A DNA stretch of 64,000 bases from Marinifilaceae bacterium (lineage in GTDB: Bacteria > Bacteroidota > Bacteroidia > Bacteroidales > Marinifilaceae), in NCBI GenBank assembly GCA_016936255.1, contig JAFGYE010000056.1, positions 1 through 64,000 of the forward strand, in the 5' to 3' direction. The notes beneath the pieces are model-generated. The model was given only the letters and a program-made list of their open reading frames with translations. It was not told where the DNA came from and made no database searches. A program made the position numbers and the translations under genes. Shown piece after piece: positions 37,329-46,325 of this stretch. Every line of letters starts with the position of its first letter. Positions within the stretch are counted from its first letter, which is position 1.

Positions 37329-38630
37329 TTAACTTAAAAATTTCTTTCTCAAATCTTCAACCTGCTCATCATTAATAGGAACCATTTTTCCTAACGGAGC
37401 ACCGATCACTAGAGATTTAGCACTAAACTCAGCCACCTCAAGTCTGTCAAATGCCTGCATCATTGAAGCCCCGGTGACCAAAAATGAGTTGTTTGCAACC
37501 AAAACAGCAGGAACTGTATCGCAAATCATTTCGGGAATTGTAGTATTCCCTTGAAATTGTGTTTCAATTGGTAAATAAGGTACATCCTGTAAGAAAATCC
37601 AGCTTTCAGGAATTGTTCTTACATCAAATTTAACGCCTGTTGTACCGTAAGCCATTAAATAGGGAGACTGAGTAATAATGATTGTATTCACATTTGGATT
37701 TTGCTCATAAATCATCTGATGCAACTTGGTTGAACGGCTTGGTGTTTTGCCTTCCTCCGGTTTACCATCTTTAATCTGAACAATATCCTCAGTTTTAAGA
37801 TCCCATCGGGCTGTTCCTGTTGGAGTAATCAAAAAATCGTTTCCTTCGGCACGCATCGAGATTGTTCCAAAAGAACTGATCATTAAATTTTGACGACAAG
37901 CACGGTGAACAAATTCAACAATCTCCGATCGAAGCGCTTTTTCGATGGTTGTATTTACCACATTGGTATTGCAGTCTTTAACTTCGGGCATTTGAGCTTC
38001 GTAGGCTTTAATTTGCTCATCGGTTAAGTAAGTTGGATTCCCAATTCCTTTGGCGTTAATGATGGTTTGACAGCAAAACTCCAAAGTTTCAAAACGAGTA
38101 TAAGCATCCAGCATATCTGTACCACCCAAAACAGTACCGTGATTTTCCATGATTACGGCCATGTAATCGCTGCCAATAAATTGTTTCGCAATTACTGCTC
38201 CCAAAGCCTCACTGCCTGGCAACTCATATTCTGCATAACCTATTTTTCCGCATACTTTTTTAGCCTGAGGAATAATATTGGTATTTGGTACTTCGCGAAC
38301 AATACTGAAAGAAACCAATGCCGGCGGATGCGCGTGAATTACTGCTTTTATTTCAGGACGAGCATCATATATTGCTTTGTGAAAAGGATATTCCGACGAA
38401 GGTTTGTGCTTGCCAACAATCGTTCCGTCTTTTTTCACACAAATAATATCATCTTCGGTCAATTTGCCTTTATCAATAGCCGATGGGGTTACCCACATGT
38501 CGCCATTTTCATCCATGATAGAGATATTCCCTCCTGATGTGGTGGTCATTCCATCTCTGTAAATTTTACCAATAACTTGTGTTAACTGAGTTTTTGGATG
38601 TAATAAATTCGGATTAAAATTTTTCATCAT
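37329..38630 (-). CDS. Two-domain class II aldolase, probable L-rhamnulose-1-phosphate aldolase
   Basis: I place the start at 38630 (433 residues); the longer frame to 38669 merely reads through a tandem repeat. Two class II aldolase/adducin domains lie in tandem. Domain 1 (about 1-200) keeps the expected residues: Glu80, the zinc ligands His99 and His101 in VIHAHPP, and His164 in MENHGTV. Domain 2 (about 230-410) has the same fold pattern (FGTISMRAEGNDFLITPTG) but lost all of them: ITQSPY replaces the HxH and ANNSFL replaces ENHG. Usual RhaD or FucA enzymes have one domain of 210-275 residues. Position after the lactaldehyde reductase gene indicates it splits rhamnulose-1-phosphate into lactaldehyde and dihydroxyacetone phosphate. 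Confidence 0.82.
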   Translation of the reverse strand: MMKNFNPNLLHPKTQLTQVIGKIYRDGMTTTSGGNISIMDENGDMWVTPSAIDKGKLTEDDIICVKKDGTIVGKHKPSSEYPFHKAIYDARPEIKAVIHAHPPALVSFSIVREVPNTNIIPQAKKVCGKIGYAEYELPGSEALGAVIAKQFIGSDYMAVIMENHGTVLGGTDMLDAYTRFETLEFCCQTIINAKGIGNPTYLTDEQIKAYEAQMPEVKDCNTNVVNTTIEKALRSEIVEFVHRACRQNLMISSFGTISMRAEGNDFLITPTGTARWDLKTEDIVQIKDGKPEEGKTPSRSTKLHQMIYEQNPNVNTIIITQSPYLMAYGTTGVKFDVRTIPESWIFLQDVPYLPIETQFQGNTTIPEMICDTVPAVLVANNSFLVTGASMMQAFDRLEVAEFSAKSLVIGAPLGKMVPINDEQVEDLRKKFLS

Positions 38631-38641
38631 TCTATAAGTTA

Positions 38642-38669
38642 GTATCAAGACACAAGTATCGAGACACAA
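38642..38669. repeat. Tandem 14-bp repeat
   Basis: GTATCAAGACACAA at 38642-38655 is followed directly by GTATCGAGACACAA at 38656-38669, one mismatch apart. It fills the gap between the lactaldehyde reductase and aldolase genes. It looks like a short piece of a minisatellite. Confidence 0.7.
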
Positions 38670-38687
38670 GATTTAAATAATTTCTTT

Positions 38688-39842
38688 TTAGTATGCTGCT
38701 TCGTAAATCTTAATGGTCTCTTCCAAGGAAACTTCTCTTGGGTTACCTCCAGTACAAACATCGGCCATTGCATTTTTCGCCATCGCTTTAAAGTCCTTCG
38801 GATCAACATTCAATTCTTTTAATCCTGCAGGAATACCAACATCTTTCGACAATTTTTTAATAGCATCAATAGCAGCTTTCTTCTTTTCATCTACCGACAT
38901 GCCTGTTGTATCAGCACCCAAAGCTTCTGCTACCTTACCCAATTTTTCGCCACACACCTCGGCATTAAATTCTTCTACATATGGCAAAAGAATTGCATTA
39001 CAAACACCATGAGGTAAATCGTACATTCCGCCCAGCTGGTGAGCCATAGAGTGTACATAGCCTAATCCACAATTTGAAAATGCCTGTCCGGCAATGAACT
39101 GTCCCCAAGCCATTTTAGTTCTTGCTTCGATGTTCTGTCCATCTTTTACTGCATCTCTTAAACTACTGCCGATTAGCTCTATCGACTTTAGTGCAAGCGT
39201 ATCCGACCATTCAAAAGCACCCGCAGTTACGTAAGCTTCAATGGCGTGAGTTAAGGCATCCATTCCTGTTGCGGCTGTTAAAGAGGCAGGTTTATTCAAC
39301 ATTAACATACTATCGTTAACTGCAATATCCACCAAACAGTTTTTATCAACCATCACCATTTTTACTTTACGCTTTTCGTCGGTGATCACATAGTTGATCG
39401 TAATTTCACTTGCAGTACCAGCAGTTGTATTGATTGCGATTATTGGTAAAGATTTCTTTTTTGAAACATGAATTCCTTCATAATCTTCAATAGAACCACC
39501 ATTGGTTGCTAAAATACCAACAGCTTTACCACAATCCTGAGGAGAACCACCGCCCAAGGTTATGATACAATCACATTTATTTTCTGTTAAAATAGCTAAA
39601 CCTTCCTTTACGTTTTCGGTATTTGGATTTTGCTTTACACTACTATAAGTCACATAATCCAGGCCAGCTCCTTTTAGTACATCTTCCACTTTTTCTGCCA
39701 CACCAATCTTCACCAAAATCTCATCTGTTACAAATAAAGCTTTTGTAAAACCTCTGGCGGCCAGTTCATCTTTTAATTCCAGTAAAGCATTTGGACCTAC
39801 CAAACTTAAAGGTGGCAGGTAAATTCGTCTGCAAGTATTCAT
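38688..39842 (-). CDS. fucO: Lactaldehyde reductase, iron-dependent alcohol dehydrogenase
   Basis: This is a 384-residue group III alcohol dehydrogenase. It has the nucleotide motif TLGGGSPQDCGKAVGILA, TAGTASEIT, and the metal-binding segments MDALTHAIEAYV, CGLGYVHSMAHQLGG and LPHGVCNAILLP. In rhamnose and fucose pathways this enzyme reduces L-lactaldehyde to 1,2-propanediol. It lies 27 bases after the kinase gene and upstream of the aldolase that makes its substrate. Bacteroides thetaiotaomicron calls the equivalent gene rhaO. The reaction is inferred from family plus operon; other short-chain alcohol substrates are possible. Confidence 0.9.
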   Translation of the reverse strand: MNTCRRIYLPPLSLVGPNALLELKDELAARGFTKALFVTDEILVKIGVAEKVEDVLKGAGLDYVTYSSVKQNPNTENVKEGLAILTENKCDCIITLGGGSPQDCGKAVGILATNGGSIEDYEGIHVSKKKSLPIIAINTTAGTASEITINYVITDEKRKVKMVMVDKNCLVDIAVNDSMLMLNKPASLTAATGMDALTHAIEAYVTAGAFEWSDTLALKSIELIGSSLRDAVKDGQNIEARTKMAWGQFIAGQAFSNCGLGYVHSMAHQLGGMYDLPHGVCNAILLPYVEEFNAEVCGEKLGKVAEALGADTTGMSVDEKKKAAIDAIKKLSKDVGIPAGLKELNVDPKDFKAMAKNAMADVCTGGNPREVSLEETIKIYEAAY

Positions 39843-39869
39843 TTTTGTTTATTTTGAGATTGTTATGTT

Positions 39870-41231
39870 TTATTTTGACTCTAATTCAATTTTATTGGTC
39901 GTAAAACCCTCTAAATTTCCGGCAATTACCAGGGCCGCTCCAAGCGCACTTGCATTATCAATTTCAGAAGTGCGAACTTTTTTGTCCGTAAAATAATCAG
40001 TAAGAAGACTTACAAATATTCTATTTCGCGAAAAACCTCCTGATACGTAAATCGTTTTTGTTGTATCCCTTTTCGGAATAACAAGTTCTATAGAACGAAC
40101 ACACAAACGGGTTAATTCCATTACCAAGCGAGTGTATGCCTCATCATAATCTGCGAAAACAGATAAATCCACTTTTTCGAGTCCTTCACTGAATTTTTCA
40201 ATTCCTTCGGGGAAAAACAATAAAGCTTTGCCGAATTTTAGATTGATGGAATTTACTGCATCTTCGCAATAATCGATATTTTGAAAATACTTATCACTTG
40301 CATTAAAATGATGATTGAGCCTGGCAATGCATGCTTCATGAAAATGCCCCATAAATAACCGGGATGACTTCACCTGTTGCTTTTCAGGAGTCAGAAAACA
40401 CAAGCAATCCTTCTTCAATTGTTCGCTTGTTAAAGGCTCATCGTTAAATGGATTCATGCTAATGCACCACGTTCCGGTGGAAACAAGAATAAAATCTTCT
40501 TTTGAATTGTGAAGATAAGGAACCAATGATGCGGAGCTATCGTGAATACCAACTCCTGTTTTAATTTCTTTCCCTTTAATCAAAGCAGGATAAACCTGAT
40601 CGTTATTAACAGGTTTTGGCAATTTAACGCCTTTCTTCTTTACCCATGGGTGATATTGCATTTTATCGAAATCCCATAGAAAAGTGTGACAGCCAATAGA
40701 GGTTGGTTCGGAAGTGATCTGCCCTGTTAAAACAAAAGAAAGATATTGTGGAAAATGAAGTGCATTCTCCACCTTTTCCCAAACATCTTGTTTTTCTTTT
40801 TTCAACCAAAGTGCCTGAATTCCAGAATTTAAAAGCAATCCTAAAGCCGGGCTGGCCGTTTGACGGCAAAACTCATCCATTCCGCGGTATTCTTGAAATA
40901 AGGATTCCTGAATTTCAGGATTTACTTGCTTTAGGTAGTTGTAAATTGGCGTTACTAATTTACCTTCTTTGTCTAAAAAGGCAAGAGATGCACCATAGGT
41001 TGAGAAATTAATGGCCTGAATATCGAACTTTCCTTCCTCAACAAGAACACTCAAAGTATTCACCATCCAATTTTGAATCAATTGAATATCATCGCATTCA
41101 AAACCATCATCGTCAACTGTCGTCGAAAATTTCTCTTCGTATTGATAAACCAAATTAAACACCCGATCGAATAGAAGTATTTTTTTATTGGTTTTGCCAA
41201 TATCAAAAACTGCGATTACTTTAGTATCCAT
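39870..41231 (-). CDS. rhaB: FGGY-family sugar kinase, probable L-rhamnulokinase
   Basis: The 453-residue kinase begins VIAVFDIGKTNKKILLFD, the phosphate-1 loop of the FGGY/actin-like ATPase fold. It continues with INFSTYGASLAFLDKEG, GIHDSSASLVPYL, ILVSTGTWCISMNPF and the adenosine motif TIYVSGGFSRNRIFVSLL. It would phosphorylate L-rhamnulose at O1. It is somewhat shorter than classic rhamnulokinases (about 485) and belongs to a divergent group, so the substrate rests on its place between rhaA and the aldolase. A strong hairpin precedes it. Confidence 0.85.
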   Translation of the reverse strand: MDTKVIAVFDIGKTNKKILLFDRVFNLVYQYEEKFSTTVDDDGFECDDIQLIQNWMVNTLSVLVEEGKFDIQAINFSTYGASLAFLDKEGKLVTPIYNYLKQVNPEIQESLFQEYRGMDEFCRQTASPALGLLLNSGIQALWLKKEKQDVWEKVENALHFPQYLSFVLTGQITSEPTSIGCHTFLWDFDKMQYHPWVKKKGVKLPKPVNNDQVYPALIKGKEIKTGVGIHDSSASLVPYLHNSKEDFILVSTGTWCISMNPFNDEPLTSEQLKKDCLCFLTPEKQQVKSSRLFMGHFHEACIARLNHHFNASDKYFQNIDYCEDAVNSINLKFGKALLFFPEGIEKFSEGLEKVDLSVFADYDEAYTRLVMELTRLCVRSIELVIPKRDTTKTIYVSGGFSRNRIFVSLLTDYFTDKKVRTSEIDNASALGAALVIAGNLEGFTTNKIELESK

Positions 41232-41260
41232 CTATTGTAATTTTGATTCAATAAAAAAGC

Positions 41261-41300
41261 GAACCAGATGATGAAACAAATGTGTTTCATCATCCAGCTC
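41261..41300 (-). terminator. Intra-operon hairpin between rhaA and the kinase gene
   Basis: A perfect 12-bp stem (GATGATGAAACA at 41267-41278 with TGTTTCATCATC at 41283-41294) can extend with G-U pairs to about 18 bp. Read leftward it is followed by GCTTTTTTATTG. It is a convincing intrinsic terminator placed inside the rha operon and may reduce expression of the kinase, reductase and aldolase relative to transporter and isomerase. Confidence 0.65.
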
Positions 41301-41307
41301 CTTCTAC

Positions 41308-42573
41308 TTATCTTTTAGATAAAACTTCTTTTTCGTAAGCTTGTATTTCTGCGATATAATCCTCGCTAACAGGTACTCCTTCTTGTAAACAGTAGTAATC
41401 CCAAACAGCACCAAATGGCTTTGTTTTCAACTCCTCAAAAAGTGCTAAACGTTCAAAATTCTGCCCGTTTTCTTCATATTTCACTAATGTAGAAGTAGGC
41501 TCCAACATAGCAATTATAAACGCTTTTTGTGCTGCACGTGTACCTACTACATAAGCACCAATACGATTGATAGAAGCGTCAAAAAAGTCAAGACCTACAT
41601 TTACGCGACCGATAAAGTCGTTACGTACTATTTCAGAAGCAATCAACTGTACTTCTTCGTTTAGTGTTACCACGTGATCAGAATCCCAGCGAACAGGACG
41701 TGTTACGTGAAGTAATACTTCGTCTACAAACTGAAGGCACGAAGAAATCTTATCGCCTACAACCTCTGTTGGATGGAAGTGACCATTATCCAAACAAATC
41801 ATTTTGTTGTTCTTGATAGCATATCCCAGGTAATAATCGTGTGAACCTACAGTCATAGACTCAGCACCTATACCAAATACTTTACTCTCAACAGCATCCT
41901 TCATGTATTCTTTTGGAAATTCTGCTGCGAAACCTTCATCAAGAGATTTAGTCAACTGTGAACGCATTCCGTTACGATCAACTGGTGTATCTTTAGAGCC
42001 ATCAGGAATCCAGGTATTCAATACACAAGGGCTTTCTAATTGTTTACCAACTTCAGCTGCAATTTCACGTGTACGCTTAAGGTGTTCTACCCAGAATTTA
42101 CGTATTTCTTCATCTTTAGAAGATAAAGTAAATCCACTATCAGCTTTAGGATGAGAGAAGAATGAACCATTAAAGTCCATACCAATACCTTGCTTTTTAC
42201 ACCAATCTATCCATCCTTGGAAATGCTTTACTTCAATAGCATCACGATCAGCAGCTCCACCAGAGAAGTCACCGTATAAAGCATGTACGTTTACGCGTTG
42301 CTTACCTGGCAGCAATGACATTACCTTTTCCAGATCAGCCATAATTTCAGTTATATTACGTGCTTTTCCAGGATAATTACCTGTAGCCTGAATACCACCG
42401 GAAAGTTGACCGTCAGGATTCTCAGTACCCGATACATCATCAGTTTGCCAACAGTGAAGACTGATTTTAATTTCATTGATTTTATTCAATACAGCTTCAG
42501 TATCAACACCTAAAGCTGCATACTGCTCCTTGGCCAACTCATAGGCCTTTTTAATCATTTCTTTATTTGCCAT
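41308..42573 (-). CDS. rhaA: L-rhamnose isomerase
   Basis: The 421-residue enzyme is full length for RhaA. Landmarks are IKISLHCWQTDDVSGTE near residue 35, GGIQATGNYPGKARN, MDFNGSFFSHPKADSGFTLS, the metal-binding CLDNGHFHPTEVVGDKIS, LHVTRPVRWDSDHVV, and VGLDFFDASINRIGAYVVGTRA. It converts L-rhamnose to L-rhamnulose in the cytoplasm. It lies 96 bases after rhaT on the same strand. Confidence 0.97.
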   Translation of the reverse strand: MANKEMIKKAYELAKEQYAALGVDTEAVLNKINEIKISLHCWQTDDVSGTENPDGQLSGGIQATGNYPGKARNITEIMADLEKVMSLLPGKQRVNVHALYGDFSGGAADRDAIEVKHFQGWIDWCKKQGIGMDFNGSFFSHPKADSGFTLSSKDEEIRKFWVEHLKRTREIAAEVGKQLESPCVLNTWIPDGSKDTPVDRNGMRSQLTKSLDEGFAAEFPKEYMKDAVESKVFGIGAESMTVGSHDYYLGYAIKNNKMICLDNGHFHPTEVVGDKISSCLQFVDEVLLHVTRPVRWDSDHVVTLNEEVQLIASEIVRNDFIGRVNVGLDFFDASINRIGAYVVGTRAAQKAFIIAMLEPTSTLVKYEENGQNFERLALFEELKTKPFGAVWDYYCLQEGVPVSEDYIAEIQAYEKEVLSKR

Positions 42574-42669
42574 AACACGTATATATTCTAAATAAAATAC
42601 TTCTTCTAATTCAACAGAAACAGGTGAATCATCTGAATTAATATTCTCTAAAACTTAAAAAAATGCCAT

Positions 42670-43740
42670 TTACATTGCATTCCCCAAACCAACAATCACC
42701 ACGGAAACAATAATAACGGCTATACCAATAGTTATCGTCCATTTTGTTTTAGGAGCTACTCCTTTCCATTCATTTCGGTAGATTCCCCACATATTCGCGG
42801 TTAGAATGATGGTGGACATATGAAGAATCCAGGAACTTGCACCATTCCCAAGTTTACTCTCGCCCATTCCGTAAAAGAAAAACTGAAGAAACCATGTGGT
42901 TCCGGCCAGTGCAGAAAACAAGATGTTATTCCGGATAGGTGTCGATTTATTTCCAAAATCTTTATAGGACTTATTTTTTAAACTTAAAATAGTAGTCCAT
43001 ATTAAATTGGTTGTTAAACCACCCCAAAGAATCACGACAAATGATACATTGTTTTGAAACAAGTGACTTGAACCTTCAAATAAATAATCGGGTAATAAGG
43101 CTGCCGATTCGGCCATGGTTTTACCTGCTTCAATACCAAAATTAAAGAATGAACTAAGGATACCAGATAAAATAGCGATCACTAAACCTTTCACCAAACT
43201 AAACTCTGCAACACTCTTTTTTTGATCCTCCTCGCTTAACTCACCTTCTTTCAACATTCCTGCATAACCACACAAGGCAATACCAATAAGACAAACTACT
43301 ACTCCAACTAACACTAATTGTCCCCCTGAAGAGGCCAACATATCGGTAAAAGAAACTTTCCCTGCTGTTGGATTAATATTGTAATATATGGAAGGAACGA
43401 TTGCGCCAAAAGCTGAACAAAACCCAAGAACTACCGAATTCCCTAATGACATGCCTAAATAACGAACACCTAAACCATAAGTAAGGCCGCCAATGCCCCA
43501 ACAAAGGCCTAATGTAAATGTAAGAGCAAAAATCTGGGATGAACTGGCTAAAATAATATCAAAAAAGCCTGGGATCGTTAAATATGCTGCTATTGGTGGT
43601 ACTATTAACCATGAGAATAAACCGCCAACAATCCAAAAGCTCTCCCATGCCCAGCCTTTTACTTTGTTAAAAGGCATGTAAAAACTACCTGATGCTACTC
43701 CACCTAATGAATGATAAATAATTCCTAATAACGCGTGCAT
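42670..43740 (-). CDS. rhaT: L-rhamnose:H+ symporter
   Basis: The 356-residue membrane protein has about ten hydrophobic segments and RhaT signatures: ALLGIIYHSLGGVASGSFYMPF at the N-terminus, WAWESFWIVGGLFSW, WGIGGLTYGLGVRYLGMSLG, and LAGTTWFLQFFFYGMGESKLG. It imports L-rhamnose with protons. It is the first gene of the operon, with a good promoter match upstream, and diverges from the AraC-family regulator. Confidence 0.96.
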   Translation of the reverse strand: MHALLGIIYHSLGGVASGSFYMPFNKVKGWAWESFWIVGGLFSWLIVPPIAAYLTIPGFFDIILASSSQIFALTFTLGLCWGIGGLTYGLGVRYLGMSLGNSVVLGFCSAFGAIVPSIYYNINPTAGKVSFTDMLASSGGQLVLVGVVVCLIGIALCGYAGMLKEGELSEEDQKKSVAEFSLVKGLVIAILSGILSSFFNFGIEAGKTMAESAALLPDYLFEGSSHLFQNNVSFVVILWGGLTTNLIWTTILSLKNKSYKDFGNKSTPIRNNILFSALAGTTWFLQFFFYGMGESKLGNGASSWILHMSTIILTANMWGIYRNEWKGVAPKTKWTITIGIAVIIVSVVIVGLGNAM

Positions 43741-43876
43741 ATTTTCGGATTTAGTTTGATTTAATTGGTATTTTTGTTTTTGTTATATTCTGATAATATG
43801 AAACACAAATGTATATTGACACCTACATAATTTCAATACACAAACTGGCGTTTCATTTGCACTTTTTGGACCAATA
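43741..43876. promoter_or_regulatory. Divergent rhaT / regulator control region
   Basis: Read leftward, TACATTTG (43813-43806) matches the Bacteroidota -7 consensus exactly, with a TTG at 43836-43834 separated by 20 bases, the preferred -33 spacing. ATGAAAC at 43798 and its inverse GTTTCAT at 43850 flank this promoter, and ACACAAA occurs at 43803 and 43838. These are candidate binding sites for the AraC-family protein encoded to the right. Confidence 0.5.
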
Positions 43877-44752
43877 ATGGAAGATTTTTTCAAATATATT
43901 TCTGCAAGTGAAGAAGACAAGGATTGGGGGCTCTATTTAAATGTGGCCGGAAAATCAAAAGTACCCTCAGGAATCAGCTATCCCTCTGCAGAACATCCCA
44001 GTGGATATCACTTTTCATGGGCCAAAGGGCGCACTCTAAATGAATATCAGATTAACTACATTACAAAAGGAACAGGGATACTTGAAAATAAACGAGGAAA
44101 ATTCGCAGTTAAGCCTGGTTCATTGTTAATTATCCGAAAAGGGGAATGGCATCGCTACAGACCTACCAAAAGTGAAGGATGGATTGAACATTACATTGGT
44201 TTTGACGGCATATTTGCCAACCATTTTTTACAGGAAAATCAAATTCTGCAAGGACAATCGGTTATCCATTGCGGTGTGCGTGAAGATTTTATTGATAATT
44301 ACTACAAAATTTTCGAGCTGGTTCGAAACGAAGATCCGGGAAATCAGCACATTGCAGCCGGACTAGTGATTAAGTTATTAGGCTGTATAGTCGCTTGGGA
44401 AAAACAAAAAAACTTCTCTGGAAAACCTATTGAAAAGCTGATTCAGGAAGCTCGTTTTTACATGCGGGAACATATTGAACAAGAGGTCGATCTTCAAAAA
44501 CTTGCCGAAGAGAATTGTATTGGCTACTCCTACTTCCGAAAAATGTTCAAAAAATACACGGGTATCTCTCCTCATCAATATCATTTGGATTTAAAAATCA
44601 TGAGATCCAAAGAATTGATTCTAACAACGAATAAATCGATGAAAGAAATCAGTTACGAACTAGGCTTTCAATCTATTCATTATTTTAGCCGGATATTTAA
44701 GAAAAAAGTAGGACAAAATCCATCTGAACTGCGTGGAACCGTTACTAAATAG
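43877..44752 (+). CDS. rhaR: AraC-family activator of rhamnose genes
   Basis: The 291-residue protein has an N-terminal cupin sensing domain (YQINYITKGTGILENKRGKFAVKPGSLLIIRKGEWHRYRPTK) and a C-terminal AraC helix-turn-helix pair. The first helix region is DLQKLAEENCIGYSYFRKMFKKYTGISPHQYH, the second MKEISYELGFQSIHYFSRIFKKKVGQNPSELR. It diverges from rhaT, as the positive regulator RhaR does from the rhamnose operon in B. thetaiotaomicron. The assigned role rests on this position. It would sense L-rhamnose or a close derivative. Confidence 0.87.
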   Translation: MEDFFKYISASEEDKDWGLYLNVAGKSKVPSGISYPSAEHPSGYHFSWAKGRTLNEYQINYITKGTGILENKRGKFAVKPGSLLIIRKGEWHRYRPTKSEGWIEHYIGFDGIFANHFLQENQILQGQSVIHCGVREDFIDNYYKIFELVRNEDPGNQHIAAGLVIKLLGCIVAWEKQKNFSGKPIEKLIQEARFYMREHIEQEVDLQKLAEENCIGYSYFRKMFKKYTGISPHQYHLDLKIMRSKELILTTNKSMKEISYELGFQSIHYFSRIFKKKVGQNPSELRGTVTK

Positions 44753-44762
44753 TTGAAAACAA

Positions 44763-44794
44763 AAAAGAGACGATCTATTTAAGACGTCTCTTTT
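44763..44794. terminator. Bidirectional terminator
   Basis: AAAAGAGACG and CGTCTCTTTT form a 10-bp perfect stem around a 12-base loop. It sits between the convergent AraC-family gene and the GH28 operon and has T runs on both sides. Confidence 0.8.
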
Positions 44795-44840
44795 CCTTTA
44801 CTTAGATATACTAAAAGCTAAATCCATTGAGTATAGCAAC

Positions 44841-46280
44841 TTAGTTTTTAATCCTTACATCTTTATTATTGCTAAGTTTTAACTTATTTTCCTTTACTCC
44901 CCGCACTTTAAAATCAGAAAACTTCCAGTTTCTTGCAAAGGATATATTCCCGGCATTATCTCCTTCGAAGCTAACATTCTTAAACTGAAAATTATCAATG
45001 GTACTTTCCTCTATTCCGGTTACCTTGATGCACGTTTGAGCATTAATGGCATGAATATTTTCAAAAAATACATTTTTGAATTTAGGCATGCCCTTTTCAG
45101 GTGGTACTACCCCTAATAATTTTTTCCAATGAATCGGTAACTCCTCATAATTATAACCTTCAGGCAATTTTGAATTGCTATAGGATGGATTCCAATTTAA
45201 GTTCACAACAAATGGATCTCTTACCCCATCCATTTGGATGTTATACATGTAAATATTTTCGATTGTACCTCCTCTTTGCGAAGTACTTTTAAATCGCAAA
45301 CCATATTTAGTTCCTAAGCCTTTCATGTTGTATATCAGTACATTTCTGATACTTCCTGAAGTTTCGCTTCCACAAGTAAACAAACCATCGCCACGGCCGG
45401 CAATACAATCACGAATCACAATATATTCACACGGACGATTTACTTTTAAACCATCAGAATCCCGTCCTGCTTTTAAGCAAAAATTATCGTCGTTACAATT
45501 TACGTAACAATTCTGCACCAGAATTCTGCTTGATGAATCAATATCGACGCCATCGGTACTAGGTCCTTTTCCTTCAATGTTATTATTGATCGTCATGCCT
45601 TGAACGGTTACGTATTCCGAATACAAAATATGAACAGACCAGAAACCAGCTTGATACAATACAAAATCTTTCAGCGTTACATCTTTTGAATTCTCAATAA
45701 TGATACCTCTTGGTCTTTTGCAATCGTAATCAACAACCCAACGCAAACCTTTCGGGTTATACTCGTCCCGCATGCTGTGATATTTGTCCCAAAATACTTT
45801 TCCTTTGCCATGAACAACACCATCACCAGTAATAGCCACATTATGCTGATCAATAATATTAATTAATCCTGCCGGCCAATCCATTTCAATACCCGCAACT
45901 CTTGTTGGAATTTCTTTATAGTCTTTAAGATCCTGACTTCCTGAAATCTGCACTCCTTTAGGAATTTCGAGAATTACGTTTGATTTTAAAAATATCGATC
46001 CTGTTAGGTAGATACCTGTTTTAAATCGAACAACACCACCTCCCAATTCAGCACATTTATCGATGCATGCCTGTATGGATTTGGTACACAATGTTACTCC
46101 ATCTCCAACGGCTCCAAAATCAGAAGGATCGTAGATTACTCCTCTTGAAACTGGTTGCGTTCTAGCCCCTACATCAGTAATCCAATCGCACTTCGAAAGA
46201 TCTAGCTCAAAATCCTGCCCCATACTTGAAATAGATATCATCAGGAATATTCCGATTAAACTAATTTGTTTCCAACTCAT
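44841..46280 (-). CDS. Secreted GH28 pectin hydrolase, atypical active site
   Basis: The 479-residue enzyme has a signal peptide (ISLIGIFLMISISSMGQ) and a parallel beta-helix starting DFGAVGDGVTLCTKSIQACID. GH28 aspartates are in place (GPSTDGVDIDSS and NCNDDNFCLKAGRDSDG). The third motif, normally G-H-G, reads GRGDGLFTCGSETSG, so the conserved His of polygalacturonases is missing. This suggests another linkage specificity, such as rhamnogalacturonan or a substituted galacturonide. It is the last gene of a three-gene operon, 45 bases after another GH28. Confidence 0.88.
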   Translation of the reverse strand: MSWKQISLIGIFLMISISSMGQDFELDLSKCDWITDVGARTQPVSRGVIYDPSDFGAVGDGVTLCTKSIQACIDKCAELGGGVVRFKTGIYLTGSIFLKSNVILEIPKGVQISGSQDLKDYKEIPTRVAGIEMDWPAGLINIIDQHNVAITGDGVVHGKGKVFWDKYHSMRDEYNPKGLRWVVDYDCKRPRGIIIENSKDVTLKDFVLYQAGFWSVHILYSEYVTVQGMTINNNIEGKGPSTDGVDIDSSSRILVQNCYVNCNDDNFCLKAGRDSDGLKVNRPCEYIVIRDCIAGRGDGLFTCGSETSGSIRNVLIYNMKGLGTKYGLRFKSTSQRGGTIENIYMYNIQMDGVRDPFVVNLNWNPSYSNSKLPEGYNYEELPIHWKKLLGVVPPEKGMPKFKNVFFENIHAINAQTCIKVTGIEESTIDNFQFKNVSFEGDNAGNISFARNWKFSDFKVRGVKENKLKLSNNKDVRIKN

Positions 46281-46325
46281 CTGTCTGTTTTTCTTATTAG
46301 TAATTGATTTTCTATTCTATTAATT

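Noticed and set aside
38631-38669. N-terminal extension of the aldolase (MCLDTCVLILTYR)
   Set aside because: These codons are a read-through of the 14-bp tandem repeat; the ATG pair at 38630/38627 begins the conserved domain.
42574-42669. In-frame open stretch upstream of rhaA as an N-terminal extension
   Set aside because: The frame is open but has no start codon, and RhaA at 42573 already has the normal family N-terminus.
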